From positions 124,001 to 188,000 of the forward strand of contig CAMTUU010000005.1 in assembly GCA_947085045.1 (NCBI GenBank): DNA of 64,000 bases, given 5' to 3'. The notes under the pieces were generated by a model. The model searched no databases. It saw only the letters and a list, made by a program, of their open reading frames with translations, and was not told the DNA's origin. Of the stretch, positions 53,447 to 61,133 are shown in pieces; the stretch's first letter is position 1; each line of letters opens with the position of its first letter. This stretch comes from Pseudolysinimonas_A sp947085045 (lineage in GTDB: Bacteria > Actinomycetota > Actinomycetes > Actinomycetales > Microbacteriaceae). Made by a program: the position numbers and the translations under genes.

Positions 53447-53469
53447 ACCCGGTGCACGGCGCACCGGGT
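53447..53469 (-). promoter_or_regulatory. Expression-platform hairpin of the EamA leader
   Basis: On the minus strand ACCCGGTGC-GCCGT-GCACCGGGT forms a perfect 9-bp hairpin with a 5-base loop, between the aptamer 3' end and the ribosome-binding site (AAGGG at 53442-53438). It would hold the aptamer's closing strand and the ribosome-binding site close together. Confidence 0.65.
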
Positions 53470-53590
53470 GGGGTTCCTCCAGGCTTCTATCCCTTGAGAT
53501 GCCGGCCGGGACATGGATCCCGGCCGGGGCGCCGCTCGGTCGCGGGCCCCTCACTCGATCGCTCGAGCGAGGGCGGAACCCTAGGCGCTG
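53470..53590 (-). ncRNA. ykkC-class riboswitch (guanidine-I-like leader) before the EamA gene
   Basis: Reading the minus strand, the leader holds in order the ykkC landmarks: CTAGGGTTCCG (53584-53574), a hairpin CCCTC..CTCGA/TCGAG..GAGGG, GACCGAGCGGC in the place of the conserved GGTCCGAGAG segment, a 9-bp hairpin CCGGCCGGG/CCCGGCCGG, and AAGGGATAGAAGCCTGGAGG, close to the family's GGGATAAAAGCCCGGGAGA. GGAACCC at the 3' end can pair with GGGTTCC at the 5' end, and equally with the gene's own ribosome-binding region. Whether the ligand is guanidine or one of the variant ykkC ligands (ppGpp, PRPP) cannot be settled by eye. Confidence 0.8.
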
Positions 53591-53602
53591 ACGGCACCCA
53601 CC

Positions 53603-54418
53603 CTACGCGGTCACGAAGTCGATGAGTTCCTCGACCCGCCCGAGCAGGGCCGGCTCGAGGTCGCCGTAGCCGCGCACCGTGCCGAGGATGCGCTGCCAGG
53701 CCGCGGCGACATCCGCCGGCGTCTCGTGCGGCCAGCCGAGGGCCGCGCAGATGCCGTGCTTCCACTCGACGTCGCGCGGAACGATCGGCCACTGCGCCAG
53801 ACCGAGCCGCGCGGGCTTCACCGCCTGCCAGACGTCGACGAACGGGTGCCCGGCGACGAGCACGTGCTCCCCCGCGACGGCCGCGGCGATGCGGCTCTCC
53901 TTGGAGCCGCCGACGAGGTGGTCGAGCAGCACCCCCGCACGCCGGCCCTCCCCCGGGCCGAACGCGGCGAGCACCGCGGGCAGGTTGTCGGCGCCGTCGA
54001 GCAGCTCGACGACCACGCCCTCGACGCGCAGGTCGGCGCCCCACACCTTCTCGACCAGTTCCGCGTCGTGGCGCCCCTCGACGTAGATCCGGCTGCCCCG
54101 GGCCACGCGCGCGCGCCCGCTCTCGACCGCCCGGCTGCCCGACGCGGTGCGGGCGGTCGGTGCGGGCGCGCCGCGCGGCGCGACGAGGATGACCGGCTCA
54201 CCGTCGATGAGAAACCCCGCTCCCAGCGGGAAGGCCCGCACTCGGCCGTCGCGACCCTCCAGTTCGACGATCTGCTTCGCGACGCCGACGACCGCCCCGA
54301 CGAACCCGTCGACGCGCTCGACCACGAGATCGCGCTCGGCGGGGATCGCGCGCACGACTTTCCGGCCCGCCGCGCGCCAGTCGCCGGCGAGCACGTCGTC
54401 GCCGTAGCGGTCGCTCAT
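53603..54418 (-). CDS. DUF3097 family protein
   Basis: The 271-residue soluble protein fits DUF3097, an actinobacteria-specific family: MSDRYGDDVLAGDWR at the start, GSRIYVEGRHDAELVEKVWGADLRVEGVVVE in the middle (a TOPRIM-like VEG..DAELVEKVWG stretch), EHVLVAGHPFVDVWQAVKP, and EWKHGICAALGWPHETPADVAAAWQRI near the end. The TOPRIM-like motif suggests nucleic-acid chemistry but no activity is established. It lies between the small membrane gene and the ykkC leader; its transcript presumably ends or reads into that leader. Confidence 0.88.
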   Translation of the reverse strand: MSDRYGDDVLAGDWRAAGRKVVRAIPAERDLVVERVDGFVGAVVGVAKQIVELEGRDGRVRAFPLGAGFLIDGEPVILVAPRGAPAPTARTASGSRAVESGRARVARGSRIYVEGRHDAELVEKVWGADLRVEGVVVELLDGADNLPAVLAAFGPGEGRRAGVLLDHLVGGSKESRIAAAVAGEHVLVAGHPFVDVWQAVKPARLGLAQWPIVPRDVEWKHGICAALGWPHETPADVAAAWQRILGTVRGYGDLEPALLGRVEELIDFVTA

Positions 54419-54630
54419 CGCTGCGAAAGCGAGAAGACGAACAGGACGGCGAGCACTCCGAGCAGCACGGCCGCGCCGAGCGTCGCTGCATCGAACGGCA
54501 GCGGATTCCCTCGCCGCGTGCGCCGCCGGACCGCGCGATCGATCCCGCCGATCGGAACTGCGGTCGTGACGAGCAGCACTCCGCCGACGATCGCGAATGC
54601 GCGCGACGCGGCGCTCAGCGCGGGGCTCAC
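54415..54630 (-). CDS. Small two-span membrane protein
   Basis: The 71-residue protein has two membrane helices (about 10-30 and 48-68) separated by a very basic loop, AVRRRTRRGNPLPF. GTG 54630 overlaps the pyrH stop by four bases (GTGA), and its own stop overlaps the DUF3097 start, so pyrH, this gene and DUF3097 are translationally linked. No family recognised. Confidence 0.7.
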   Translation of the reverse strand: MSPALSAASRAFAIVGGVLLVTTAVPIGGIDRAVRRRTRRGNPLPFDAATLGAAVLLGVLAVLFVFSLSQR

Positions 54631-55367
54631 GCCGTGACCAGGGTACCGAGCCTGTCGCCCTTGAGCGCCTTGGTGATGTTGCCGGAGGGCTCCATGCCGA
54701 ACACGACCATCGGCATGCCGTTGTCCATGCAGAGGCTGAACGCGGTCGAGTCGACGACCTTCAGGCCCTGCACGAGCGCCTCCTGGTAGGAGATGCGCTC
54801 GAGCTTCGTCGCATTCGGGTTGGTGCGCGGGTCGTCGTCGTAGACGCCGTCGACGCCGTTCTTGGCGACGAGCACCGCGTCGGCGCCGATCTCGAGGGCG
54901 CGCTGCGCGCTCACGGTGTCCGTGGAGAAGTAGGGAAGCCCGGCGCCGGCACCGAAGATGACGACGCGGCCCTTCTCGAGGTGCCGCTCGGCGCGGAGCG
55001 GGATGTAGGGCTCCGCGACCTGGGTCATCGCGATCGCCGACTGCACGCGCACCTGCGCGCCCGCCTGCTCGAGGAAGTCCTGCAGCGCGAGGGCGTTCAT
55101 CACGGTGCCGAGCATGCCCATGTAGTCGGCGCGGCCCCGATCCATGCCGCGCTGGCTGAGCTCCGCGCCGCGGAAGAAGTTGCCGCCGCCGACGACGACC
55201 GCGATCTCGACGCCGCCCTTGTCGTCCTCGTCGCGAGGCGCCGCGGCCGCGATCTCGCGGGCGATCGCGCTGACGATGTCGGGATTGACCCCGAGCATCC
55301 CGCCGCCAAACGCCTCACCCGACAGCTTGAGAAGGACCCTGCGACGCTTCTTCTTCTGGGGAGGCAC
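54627..55367 (-). CDS. pyrH: UMP kinase
   Basis: The 246-residue protein is a full UMP kinase: RRRVLLKLSGEAFGGG, IAVVVGGGNFFRGAEL, ADYMGMLGTVMNALAL, VVIFGAGAGLPYFSTDT, NGVDGVYDDDPRTNPNA, and TAFSLCMDNGMPMVVFGM. It phosphorylates UMP to UDP. TAACCT seven bases before the GTG start suggests a leaderless mRNA separate from tsf, from which it is isolated by a hairpin. frr and cdsA, normally next, are displaced by three genes. Confidence 0.97.
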   Translation of the reverse strand: MPPQKKKRRRVLLKLSGEAFGGGMLGVNPDIVSAIAREIAAAAPRDEDDKGGVEIAVVVGGGNFFRGAELSQRGMDRGRADYMGMLGTVMNALALQDFLEQAGAQVRVQSAIAMTQVAEPYIPLRAERHLEKGRVVIFGAGAGLPYFSTDTVSAQRALEIGADAVLVAKNGVDGVYDDDPRTNPNATKLERISYQEALVQGLKVVDSTAFSLCMDNGMPMVVFGMEPSGNITKALKGDRLGTLVTA

Positions 55368-55374
55368 GGTGACC

Positions 55375-55380
55375 AGGTTA
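55375..55380 (-). promoter_or_regulatory. TAnnnT promoter element, leaderless pyrH
   Basis: TAACCT on the minus strand ends seven bases before GTG 55367, just past the tsf terminator hairpin. Confidence 0.55.
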
Positions 55381-55397
55381 CCGGCCCGGAGATGCCG

Positions 55398-55431
55398 GAA
55401 GGGCCGGGACGATCGCTCGTCTCGGCCCTTC
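55398..55431 (-). terminator. Hairpin terminator after tsf
   Basis: GAAGGGCCG (55398-55406) pairs with CGGCCCTTC (55423-55431), extended by GACG/CGTC, giving a 14-bp stem with a six-base loop 17 bases after the tsf stop. Confidence 0.75.
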
Positions 55432-55447
55432 TCGAACTGTCTGCTGC

Positions 55448-56275
55448 TTACGCGCCGACCTTGAAACGGCTGAAGCCGGTGATGCTGACCCCGGCGTCCT
55501 TCGCGACGCTGCCGACGCTCAGCTTGTTGTCGCGCGCGTAGTCCTGCTCGAGCAGGGCGACCTGCTTGAAGAACGCCCCGAGGCGACCCTCGACGATCTT
55601 CGGGAGGGCGGCCTCCGGCTTGCCCTCCTCGCGGCTGATCGTCTCGACGATGCGGCGCTCGTTCTCGACCTCGGCGGCCGGCACCTCATCGCGCGTCAGG
55701 TAGATCGGCGCGGCGAACGAGATGTGCTGGGCGATGCTGCGCGCGGTCTCGGCGTCGGACCCCGTGTAGGAGACGACGACGCCGATCTGCGGCGGCAGGT
55801 CCTTGCTCGTGCGGTGCAGGTAGACGGCGAAGCTGTCGCCGGCGATCCGCGCGATCTGACGCAGTTCCACCTTCTCGCCGAGCGTCGCCGCCTGGTCCTC
55901 GATGAGGCTGCCGACGGTGCCGGAACCCGCGGTCACGGCGAGTGCCGCATCCACCGTCTCGGCGCCGGAGTCGGCGAGAGCCTGCACCACCTGGTCGGCC
56001 AGCGCGATGAACTTGTCGTTCTTCGCGACGAAGTCGGTCTCGCACGCGAGCTCGATCATCGTGACCGCCGTGGCCGACTCGACGACGGCGATGAGGCCCT
56101 CGCTCGTGGAGCGGTCGGCACGCTTCGCGTTGCCCTTCGCGCCCTTGAGCCGCAGGATCTCGATCGCCTTCTCGACATCGCCCTCGGCTTCGACGAGCGC
56201 GTTCTTGGTGTCGACCATGCCGGTGCCGAGCTTCTCGCGCAGCGCCTTGAGGTCTTCCATGCTGAAGTTCGCCAT
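55448..56275 (-). CDS. tsf: Elongation factor Ts
   Basis: The 275-residue protein has the EF-Ts N-terminal UBA-like helix bundle MEDLKALREKLGTGMVDTKNALVEA, the MIELACETDFVAKNDKFIALAD motif that inserts into EF-Tu, and two core subdomains (LPPQIGVVVSYTGSD; AAPIYLTRDEVPA). It is the nucleotide exchange factor of EF-Tu. It follows rpsB after 50 bases on the same strand (usual rpsB-tsf operon) and is closed by a strong hairpin. Confidence 0.97.
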   Translation of the reverse strand: MANFSMEDLKALREKLGTGMVDTKNALVEAEGDVEKAIEILRLKGAKGNAKRADRSTSEGLIAVVESATAVTMIELACETDFVAKNDKFIALADQVVQALADSGAETVDAALAVTAGSGTVGSLIEDQAATLGEKVELRQIARIAGDSFAVYLHRTSKDLPPQIGVVVSYTGSDAETARSIAQHISFAAPIYLTRDEVPAAEVENERRIVETISREEGKPEAALPKIVEGRLGAFFKQVALLEQDYARDNKLSVGSVAKDAGVSITGFSRFKVGA

Positions 56276-56325
56276 GGATGTTTCCTAACTTCTGTGTCTG
56301 ACGGGAGGATGAATCGGGAGCGAAG

Positions 56326-57366
56326 TTACTTCGCGGCCTTCGTGGCGACGGGCTTCTTCTCCTCGTCGGTGGCCTCGGCCTCGATCTTCGCCTCGGTCTC
56401 GGCGTCGCTTTCGACGTGGTGCTCCGGCACGAGATCCGGGTCGCCCGCGGCGAGGTCGGCGGACGCCTGCGCGTCGGCGTCGTTCTCCTCGACCGGAACC
56501 TCGGCGACGACGACCTCGGCGACGGCCGCGTCAGCGTCAGCGTCAGCGTCAGCACCCTGGTCGACCGGCTCGATCTTCTCGTCGGTCGCGGCGGGCGTCT
56601 CGGGGGCACCGAGCAGCTCGGCCTCCCACTCGGCGAGCGGCTCGACGGCGGACACGTTGCCCTCCGCGGCCGGCGCGGCGTGACGCTGCACGAGACCCTC
56701 GGCAGCGGCATCCGCGATGATGCGGGTGAGCAGGGCCACCGAGCGGATCGCGTCGTCGTTGCCCGGGATCGGGTACTGGAGCTCGTCGGGGTCGGCGTTG
56801 GTGTCGAGGATGCCGATGATCGGGATGCCGAGCTTCGTGGCCTCGTCGACCGCGAGGTGCTCGCGCTTGGCGTCGATGACCCAGATCGCCGACGGCGTCT
56901 TCGTCAGGTTACGGATTCCACCGAGCGACTTGTGCAGCTTGGTGAGCTCGCGCTTCTTGATGAGGAGTTCCTTCTTGGTGAACCCCTTGGTGGTGTCGTC
57001 GAAGTCGAGCTCCTCGAGCTCCTTCATGCGCGCGAGGCGCTTGGAGACCGTCTGGAAGTTCGTGAGGAGGCCACCGAGCCAGCGCTGGTTGACGTAGGGC
57101 TGGCCGACGCGCTGCGCCTGCTCGGCGACGGTCTCCTGGGCCTGCTTCTTGGTGCCGACGAAGAGCACCGACCCGCCGTGGGCGACCGTCTCCTTGACGA
57201 ACTCGTACGCCTTGTCGATGTACGACAGCGACTGCTGCAGGTCGATGATGTGGATGCCGGAGCGCTCGGTCAGGATGAAGCGCTTCACCTTCGGGTTCCA
57301 CCGACGGGTCTGGTGTCCGAAGTGCACGCCGCTGTCGAGCAGCTGGCGGATGGTGACGACGGCCAT
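56326..57366 (-). CDS. rpsB: 30S ribosomal protein S2 with long acidic tail
   Basis: The 346-residue protein has a complete S2 core (about 1-235): MAVVTIRQLLDSGVHFGHQTRRWNPKVKRFI, GTKKQAQETV, NQRWLGGLLTNF, and VDAKREHLAVDEATKLGIPIIG. It carries an unusually long C-terminal tail of about 100 residues rich in Ala, Asp and Glu (GADADADADAAVAEVVVAE), encoded partly by hexanucleotide repeats. The true start is ATG 57366, with AAGGAG about nine bases upstream; the extra 14 in-frame residues are not S2-like. First gene of rpsB-tsf. Confidence 0.97.
   Translation of the reverse strand: MAVVTIRQLLDSGVHFGHQTRRWNPKVKRFILTERSGIHIIDLQQSLSYIDKAYEFVKETVAHGGSVLFVGTKKQAQETVAEQAQRVGQPYVNQRWLGGLLTNFQTVSKRLARMKELEELDFDDTTKGFTKKELLIKKRELTKLHKSLGGIRNLTKTPSAIWVIDAKREHLAVDEATKLGIPIIGILDTNADPDELQYPIPGNDDAIRSVALLTRIIADAAAEGLVQRHAAPAAEGNVSAVEPLAEWEAELLGAPETPAATDEKIEPVDQGADADADADAAVAEVVVAEVPVEENDADAQASADLAAGDPDLVPEHHVESDAETEAKIEAEATDEEKKPVATKAAK
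56530..56553 (-). repeat. Four tandem hexanucleotides in the rpsB tail
   Basis: GTCAGC repeated four times (plus strand) encodes the ADADADA stretch of the acidic S2 tail; in-frame slippage would change its length in steps of two residues. Confidence 0.85.
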
Positions 57367-57547
57367 GGCCGTACTCCTTCTCGCGAGCACGGCAGGACCG
57401 TGTCGCATTTCTCAGTTGTGTCGATTCCGTCCGGTGGACGGGATCCCTGGTGCCCGGGCGCGCATCCGCTCACCATTGCTGGTGAGACTGAGGGAATTGG
57501 GCCGTGCGTGGGCACGCGAAGTCACCCTCCCGAAAGAGAGTGCGGGT
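57367..57547 (-). promoter_or_regulatory. Probable long leader of rpsB
   Basis: TACACT on the minus strand (57559-57554) is a plausible -10, giving a leader of about 180 bases before rpsB. It contains the inverted repeat CTCACC-N6-GGTGAG (57469-57486) and ends with GAGAAGGAG before the ATG. An S2 autoregulatory leader is possible by analogy, not shown. Confidence 0.35.
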
Positions 57548-57625
57548 CGAGTGTAGCAGCGAGCGGCCATTCGGAGTACTGTGACCCCTGCCGCGCTCGC
57601 GGACCGATGAGTGAAGGAGGACCCC

Positions 57626-57685
57626 ATGAACACCGACGTTGTCGTGTCCGGAATTCATCCCCTCATCCTCGAGGCCGCCGCCTAA
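57626..57685 (+). CDS. Short upstream ORF with strong ribosome-binding site
   Basis: AAGGAGG (57614-57620) sits five bases before an ATG that encodes MNTDVVVSGIHPLILEAAA and stops at TAA 57683-57685. This is the best Shine-Dalgarno sequence in the area, while the RIO kinase GTG 13 bases later has none. It may be a leader peptide coupling translation to the kinase gene, or the true kinase N-terminus displaced by a frameshift. Confidence 0.4.
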   Translation: MNTDVVVSGIHPLILEAAA

Positions 57686-57698
57686 CCAGTTCTCTGCG

Positions 57699-58556
57699 GT
57701 GGCCTCCGATCCGGAGCCCACTTCCTTGACTGAATTCTTCGGCGACGATTTCGTCGTCCCCACTTTCACCTTCGCCGACCTCGAACCCGAGGTCGGGCAA
57801 CGCTGGTCGACCTGGCCGTCGATCATCCCCTCCCACCGCGGACCCCGGCCGTGGCCCGACTGGGTCGTCACCTCGGCGGCCGCGATGGACACCGAGCTCG
57901 GCATCCTGAAAACCGGCAAGGAAGCGGATGTCTTCCTGCTCGAGCGTGCGATCCCCGGCGAGCCCGGGGTGCTGCTCGCCGCGAAACGCTACCGGTCGGC
58001 CGAGCACCGGGACTTCCACCGGGCGTCCGTCTACCAGGAGGGCCGACGGGTGCGCCGCAGCCGCGACCAGCGCGCCCTCGACCGCGGAACCACGTACGGT
58101 GCGGCTCTGGCGGCGACCACATGGTCGACGGCGGAGTTCGACGCGCTCTGCCGCATGTACGAGCGCGGCATCTCGGTGCCCTATCCGGTACAGGTCAGCG
58201 ACACCGAGATGCTGATGGAGTTCATCGGCGAGGGGATGGAGGCCGCCCCGCGTCTCGCCGCCTCCCCGGCGTCGGGCACCGAGCTCGCCGACCTCTACGC
58301 CCAGGTCGCCGAGATCCTGCTCGGCTTCGCCCGCGCGGGCTGCGCACACGGCGACCTCTCGCCGTACAACCTCCTCGTGCAGCGTGGTCGGGTGATCGCG
58401 ATCGACCTGCCGCAGCTCGTCGACGTCGTTGCCAACCCGAACGGGATGGCGCTGCTCGAACGCGACTGCCGCAACGTGTGCGAGTGGTTCACCCGGCGCG
58501 GGCACCGCAGCGACGCCGGGGAGCTGTTCGCCCTCGCGCTCGGTGAGATGTTCTGA
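57699..58556 (+). CDS. RIO-type serine protein kinase
   Basis: The protein (about 285 residues) has the RIO kinase signatures: GILKTGKEADVFLLER (ATP-binding, with the KTGKEADV loop), the catalytic HGDLSPYNLLV with aspartate, and AIDLPQLVDVV with the metal-binding aspartate. RIO-like kinases occur in many actinobacteria, with unknown targets. GTG 57699 is the first in-frame start near the conserved EFFGDDFVVPTF; codons further upstream lie in the leader ORF. It is followed by a hairpin terminator. Confidence 0.85.
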   Translation: MASDPEPTSLTEFFGDDFVVPTFTFADLEPEVGQRWSTWPSIIPSHRGPRPWPDWVVTSAAAMDTELGILKTGKEADVFLLERAIPGEPGVLLAAKRYRSAEHRDFHRASVYQEGRRVRRSRDQRALDRGTTYGAALAATTWSTAEFDALCRMYERGISVPYPVQVSDTEMLMEFIGEGMEAAPRLAASPASGTELADLYAQVAEILLGFARAGCAHGDLSPYNLLVQRGRVIAIDLPQLVDVVANPNGMALLERDCRNVCEWFTRRGHRSDAGELFALALGEMF

Positions 58557-58570
58557 GCCCTCCCCCGGCC

Positions 58571-58611
58571 GCCGGATGCGCCGCGATCCCCCGTCGGGTC
58601 GCGCATCCGGC
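58571..58611 (+). terminator. Hairpin terminator after the RIO kinase gene
   Basis: GCCGGATGCGC (58571-58581) pairs perfectly with GCGCATCCGGC (58601-58611); the loop can pair further (GATCCC/GGGTC). It starts 15 bases past the stop; no T tract follows. Confidence 0.65.
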
Positions 58612-58643
58612 GCCGGGGTGCGCTCCGCGCGAGACCGTGAGGG

Positions 58644-59090
58644 ATGCGTCCACCCCGCGCCCTCGTCGGCGTCGCGGTCGCGCTCGCGCTGTGGGCATGG
58701 CCGGTGCCCGCGCCACATCCGATCGCGCGGCCCTACGTCGCCCCGGCGACGCCGTACTCGGCGGGACACCGGGGCATCGACATCCGTTCCCCCGCCGGGG
58801 TCGAGGTGCGCGCGCCCGCCGACGGCGTCGTGCACTTCGCCGGCTTCGTCGTCGACCGGCCGGTCGTCTCCATCCGGCACGCCGGCGGGGTGATCTCCTC
58901 GTTCGAACCCGTCGAGCCGCTCGTCGCCACCGGTGACCGCGTGCGGCGCGGGGATGTCATCGGCGTGCTGCTGCCGCAGCACTGCGCGTCGCCCTGCCTC
59001 CACCTCGGCGCCCGCGTCGACGGCGAGTACGTCAACCCGCTGCTCTTCCTCGGCGGGCTCGAGCACTCGGTGTTGTATCCGCTGGAGTGA
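58644..59090 (+). CDS. Secreted M23-family peptidase
   Basis: The 148-residue protein has an N-terminal signal segment (LVGVAVALALWAWPVPAPHP) and an M23/LytM domain: GHRGIDIRSPAGVEVRAPADG holding the first zinc ligands (H and D of HRGID), then HLGARVDGEYVNPLLFL with the HxG-type histidine. It would cut peptidoglycan cross-bridges or, if catalytically weak, regulate amidases. It is a small, single-domain version. It is convergent with xerC. Confidence 0.88.
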   Translation: MRPPRALVGVAVALALWAWPVPAPHPIARPYVAPATPYSAGHRGIDIRSPAGVEVRAPADGVVHFAGFVVDRPVVSIRHAGGVISSFEPVEPLVATGDRVRRGDVIGVLLPQHCASPCLHLGARVDGEYVNPLLFLGGLEHSVLYPLE

Positions 59091-59148
59091 CCGACACCCG
59101 GGACGGGCGGCGGCGGGCCCGGACGAGCGCGAGAAATCCCTCTTCCGA

Positions 59149-60057
59149 TCAGGCGCGCGGGTGAGCGAGTCGGTACGACTCCTTGAGGCGTTCGGCGGAG
59201 ACGTGGGTGTATATCTGCGTGGTCGCAAGGCTCGCGTGGCCGAGCAGCTCCTGCACGGCACGGAGGTCGGCGCCGCCGTCGAGCAGATGGGTCGCGGCGG
59301 TGTGCCGGAAGGCGTGCGGCCCGGCCGGACCCGAGCCGGGGAGGTCGGCGAGCAGTCCCGCGACGAGCTCGTAGACGGTGCGGGTGCTCAGTTGTCGGCC
59401 GCGGGCGCCGAGGAAGATCGTGCCCGGGTCGTCGCGTCCGTCGAGCAGTTCGGCCCGTCGCCCGTCGAGGTAGGCGTCGAGCGCGCGTCGGGCCGGCATC
59501 CCGAACGGGACGACGCGTTCCTTCCCGCCCTTGCCGAGCACCCGGATCGTCAAGCGTTCGCGGTCGAGGTCGGCGAGCCGGGCGCCGACCAGTTCGCTGA
59601 CGCGCAGCGCCGAGGCGTAGAGCAGTTCGATGACGGCGTGATCGCGCACGGCGTTGGGCTCCCCGGTGCCGGCGCGGGCGGCGAGGGCGTCGAGCAGCCC
59701 GTCGACCTGCGGGCGGGTGAGCACGCGAGGCAGGTGTCGGTCTGGTCGCGGGGCCTTCAGCCGGTGACCGGAGTCGGCATCCTCGGTTCCCGTCGCCGCG
59801 AGCCACTTCGTGAATCCGCGGGCGGCGGCGCTGCGGCGGGCGAGGGTCGACTTCGCGAGGCCCGCCGTGGAGCCGCGCCACAGCCAGCCGCGCAGCAGTT
59901 CCAGGTCGATGCCCGAGGTGTCCTCGAGCCCCGCCGCCTCCGCGAAGCCCGCCAGGTCGGCGAGATCGGTGCGGTACGCCCGGAGGGTGTGCACGCTGAA
60001 GCCGCGGTCGAGGTCGAGGTGACGGCTGTAGCCGTCGATCGCGGCGCGGAGGTCCAC
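59149..60057 (-). CDS. xerC: Tyrosine recombinase XerC
   Basis: The 302-residue recombinase has a SAM-like N-terminal core-binding domain (LRAAIDGYSRHLDLDRGFSVHTLRAYRTDL) and the tyrosine recombinase domain with all catalytic residues: R in YASALRVSELVG, K in GKGGKERVVPF, HAFRHTAATHLL, LGHASLATTQIYTHVS. It resolves chromosome dimers at dif with XerD. The housekeeping neighbourhood (dprA-comM side, rpsB beyond) argues against a phage integrase. GTG 60057 starts VDLRAAIDGY. Confidence 0.93.
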   Translation of the reverse strand: MDLRAAIDGYSRHLDLDRGFSVHTLRAYRTDLADLAGFAEAAGLEDTSGIDLELLRGWLWRGSTAGLAKSTLARRSAAARGFTKWLAATGTEDADSGHRLKAPRPDRHLPRVLTRPQVDGLLDALAARAGTGEPNAVRDHAVIELLYASALRVSELVGARLADLDRERLTIRVLGKGGKERVVPFGMPARRALDAYLDGRRAELLDGRDDPGTIFLGARGRQLSTRTVYELVAGLLADLPGSGPAGPHAFRHTAATHLLDGGADLRAVQELLGHASLATTQIYTHVSAERLKESYRLAHPRA

Positions 60058-60119
60058 GCGCCCATGCTTGCGCGGACTCCCGACTTCGGGCCCGTGCCTC
60101 GCCGGGGTCTCGAGAAGCG

Positions 60120-61073
60120 TTACTCCAGAGGGTGGTCGACGCCGGGAGCGCCGCTGGACTCCACCTCGGCCTGGTTGAACGTCGAGGTCTTGCTCGAGAA
60201 CGCCTCGATGCGCTCGTCGAAGCTGAGCTGCGCGAGACGTTCGAGCACCGAGTCGGGGAACCCCGACACCGGACGCGTCTGGTTGACCGGCACGACGGAG
60301 TGCAGGATCTGGTCGTCGTAGACGTGCACGAGGTTGATCGACTGCGCACCGTCGACGCCGAGCAGGCTGCCCGCCGGGGCGCTCGCGTCGATCGTGTAGC
60401 AGGTGGCCGCCGCGACCGAGACGGGGATCCCGGCGAACATCCCGGACATCGCGTGGTGGAGGTGACCGGCGAGGATGCCGCGCACGTCGGTGCCGCGCAG
60501 CACGTCGGCGAGGCGCTGCATGTTCTGCAGTTCGAGGATCGCCATGATCTCGACCGGCGACGGCAGCGGCGGGTGGTGGAGGGCGAGCAGCGTGCCGTCG
60601 GCGGCGGGCTCGGCCAGCACATCCCGCAGCCACCCGAGCTGGCTGTCGAGCAGTGCGCCGTGGTGGTAGCCCGGAACCGTCGAGTCGAGCGAGATGATGC
60701 GCAGGCCGCCGAGCATCTCGACGCGATCCTGGGGTTCGGTCGACTCGGTGCCGAACAGCGCCTTCGAGTACGCCGGGCGCTCGTCGTGGTTGCCCATCAC
60801 CCAGATGATCTCGGCGCCGATCTTCGCGGCGGCCGGCTCGACGATCGACCTCAACCGGGCGTAGGCGTCCGGTTCGGCGAGGTCGGCGAGGTCGCCGGTG
60901 AAGACGAGCGCCTCTATCGGCAGGTTCGACCGGCCGAGCAGCTCGAGCGCGTGCACGAGCGGCGGGTCCGTGTCGACGGTGCCGTACAGCTCGCGGCCGC
61001 CGCCGAGGAAGTGGGTGTCGGAGATGTGCGCGATCACGTGCCGCGCGGGAGGGAACTGGCCCAGTTGCACCAT
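60120..61073 (-). CDS. CpdA-like metallophosphodiesterase
   Basis: The 317-residue protein has the full calcineurin-like metal site: HISDTHFLGGG, VFTGDLADLAEPDAYARL, IIWVMGNHDERPAY, LLALHHPPLPS and ILAGHLHHAMSG. This is the cyclic-nucleotide phosphodiesterase (CpdA/Icc) type, probably acting on cAMP or a related phosphodiester. TAGAGT six bases before ATG 61073 supports the start. The C-terminal 40 residues are polar and probably disordered. Confidence 0.9.
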   Translation of the reverse strand: MVQLGQFPPARHVIAHISDTHFLGGGRELYGTVDTDPPLVHALELLGRSNLPIEALVFTGDLADLAEPDAYARLRSIVEPAAAKIGAEIIWVMGNHDERPAYSKALFGTESTEPQDRVEMLGGLRIISLDSTVPGYHHGALLDSQLGWLRDVLAEPAADGTLLALHHPPLPSPVEIMAILELQNMQRLADVLRGTDVRGILAGHLHHAMSGMFAGIPVSVAAATCYTIDASAPAGSLLGVDGAQSINLVHVYDDQILHSVVPVNQTRPVSGFPDSVLERLAQLSFDERIEAFSSKTSTFNQAEVESSGAPGVDHPLE

Positions 61074-61079
61074 GGCGGC

Positions 61080-61085
61080 ACTCTA
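61080..61085 (-). promoter_or_regulatory. TAnnnT promoter element, leaderless phosphodiesterase gene
   Basis: TAGAGT on the minus strand ends six bases before ATG 61073. Confidence 0.5.
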
Positions 61086-61133
61086 CGCGCCGCCGGTGTC
61101 GCGCGAGGTGGGCCGGGCGGTGCGGGTGGCCCG

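Noticed and set aside
59149..60057. Phage integrase / prophage border
   Set aside because: Sequence and neighbours (dprA, comM, M23, rpsB) fit housekeeping XerC; no phage genes or att-like repeats nearby.
60100..60130. Possible fifth REP element (GGGGTCTCGAGAAGCGTTACTCC)
   Set aside because: Lacks the palindromic GC core and matching second arm; similarity is limited to a few bases.
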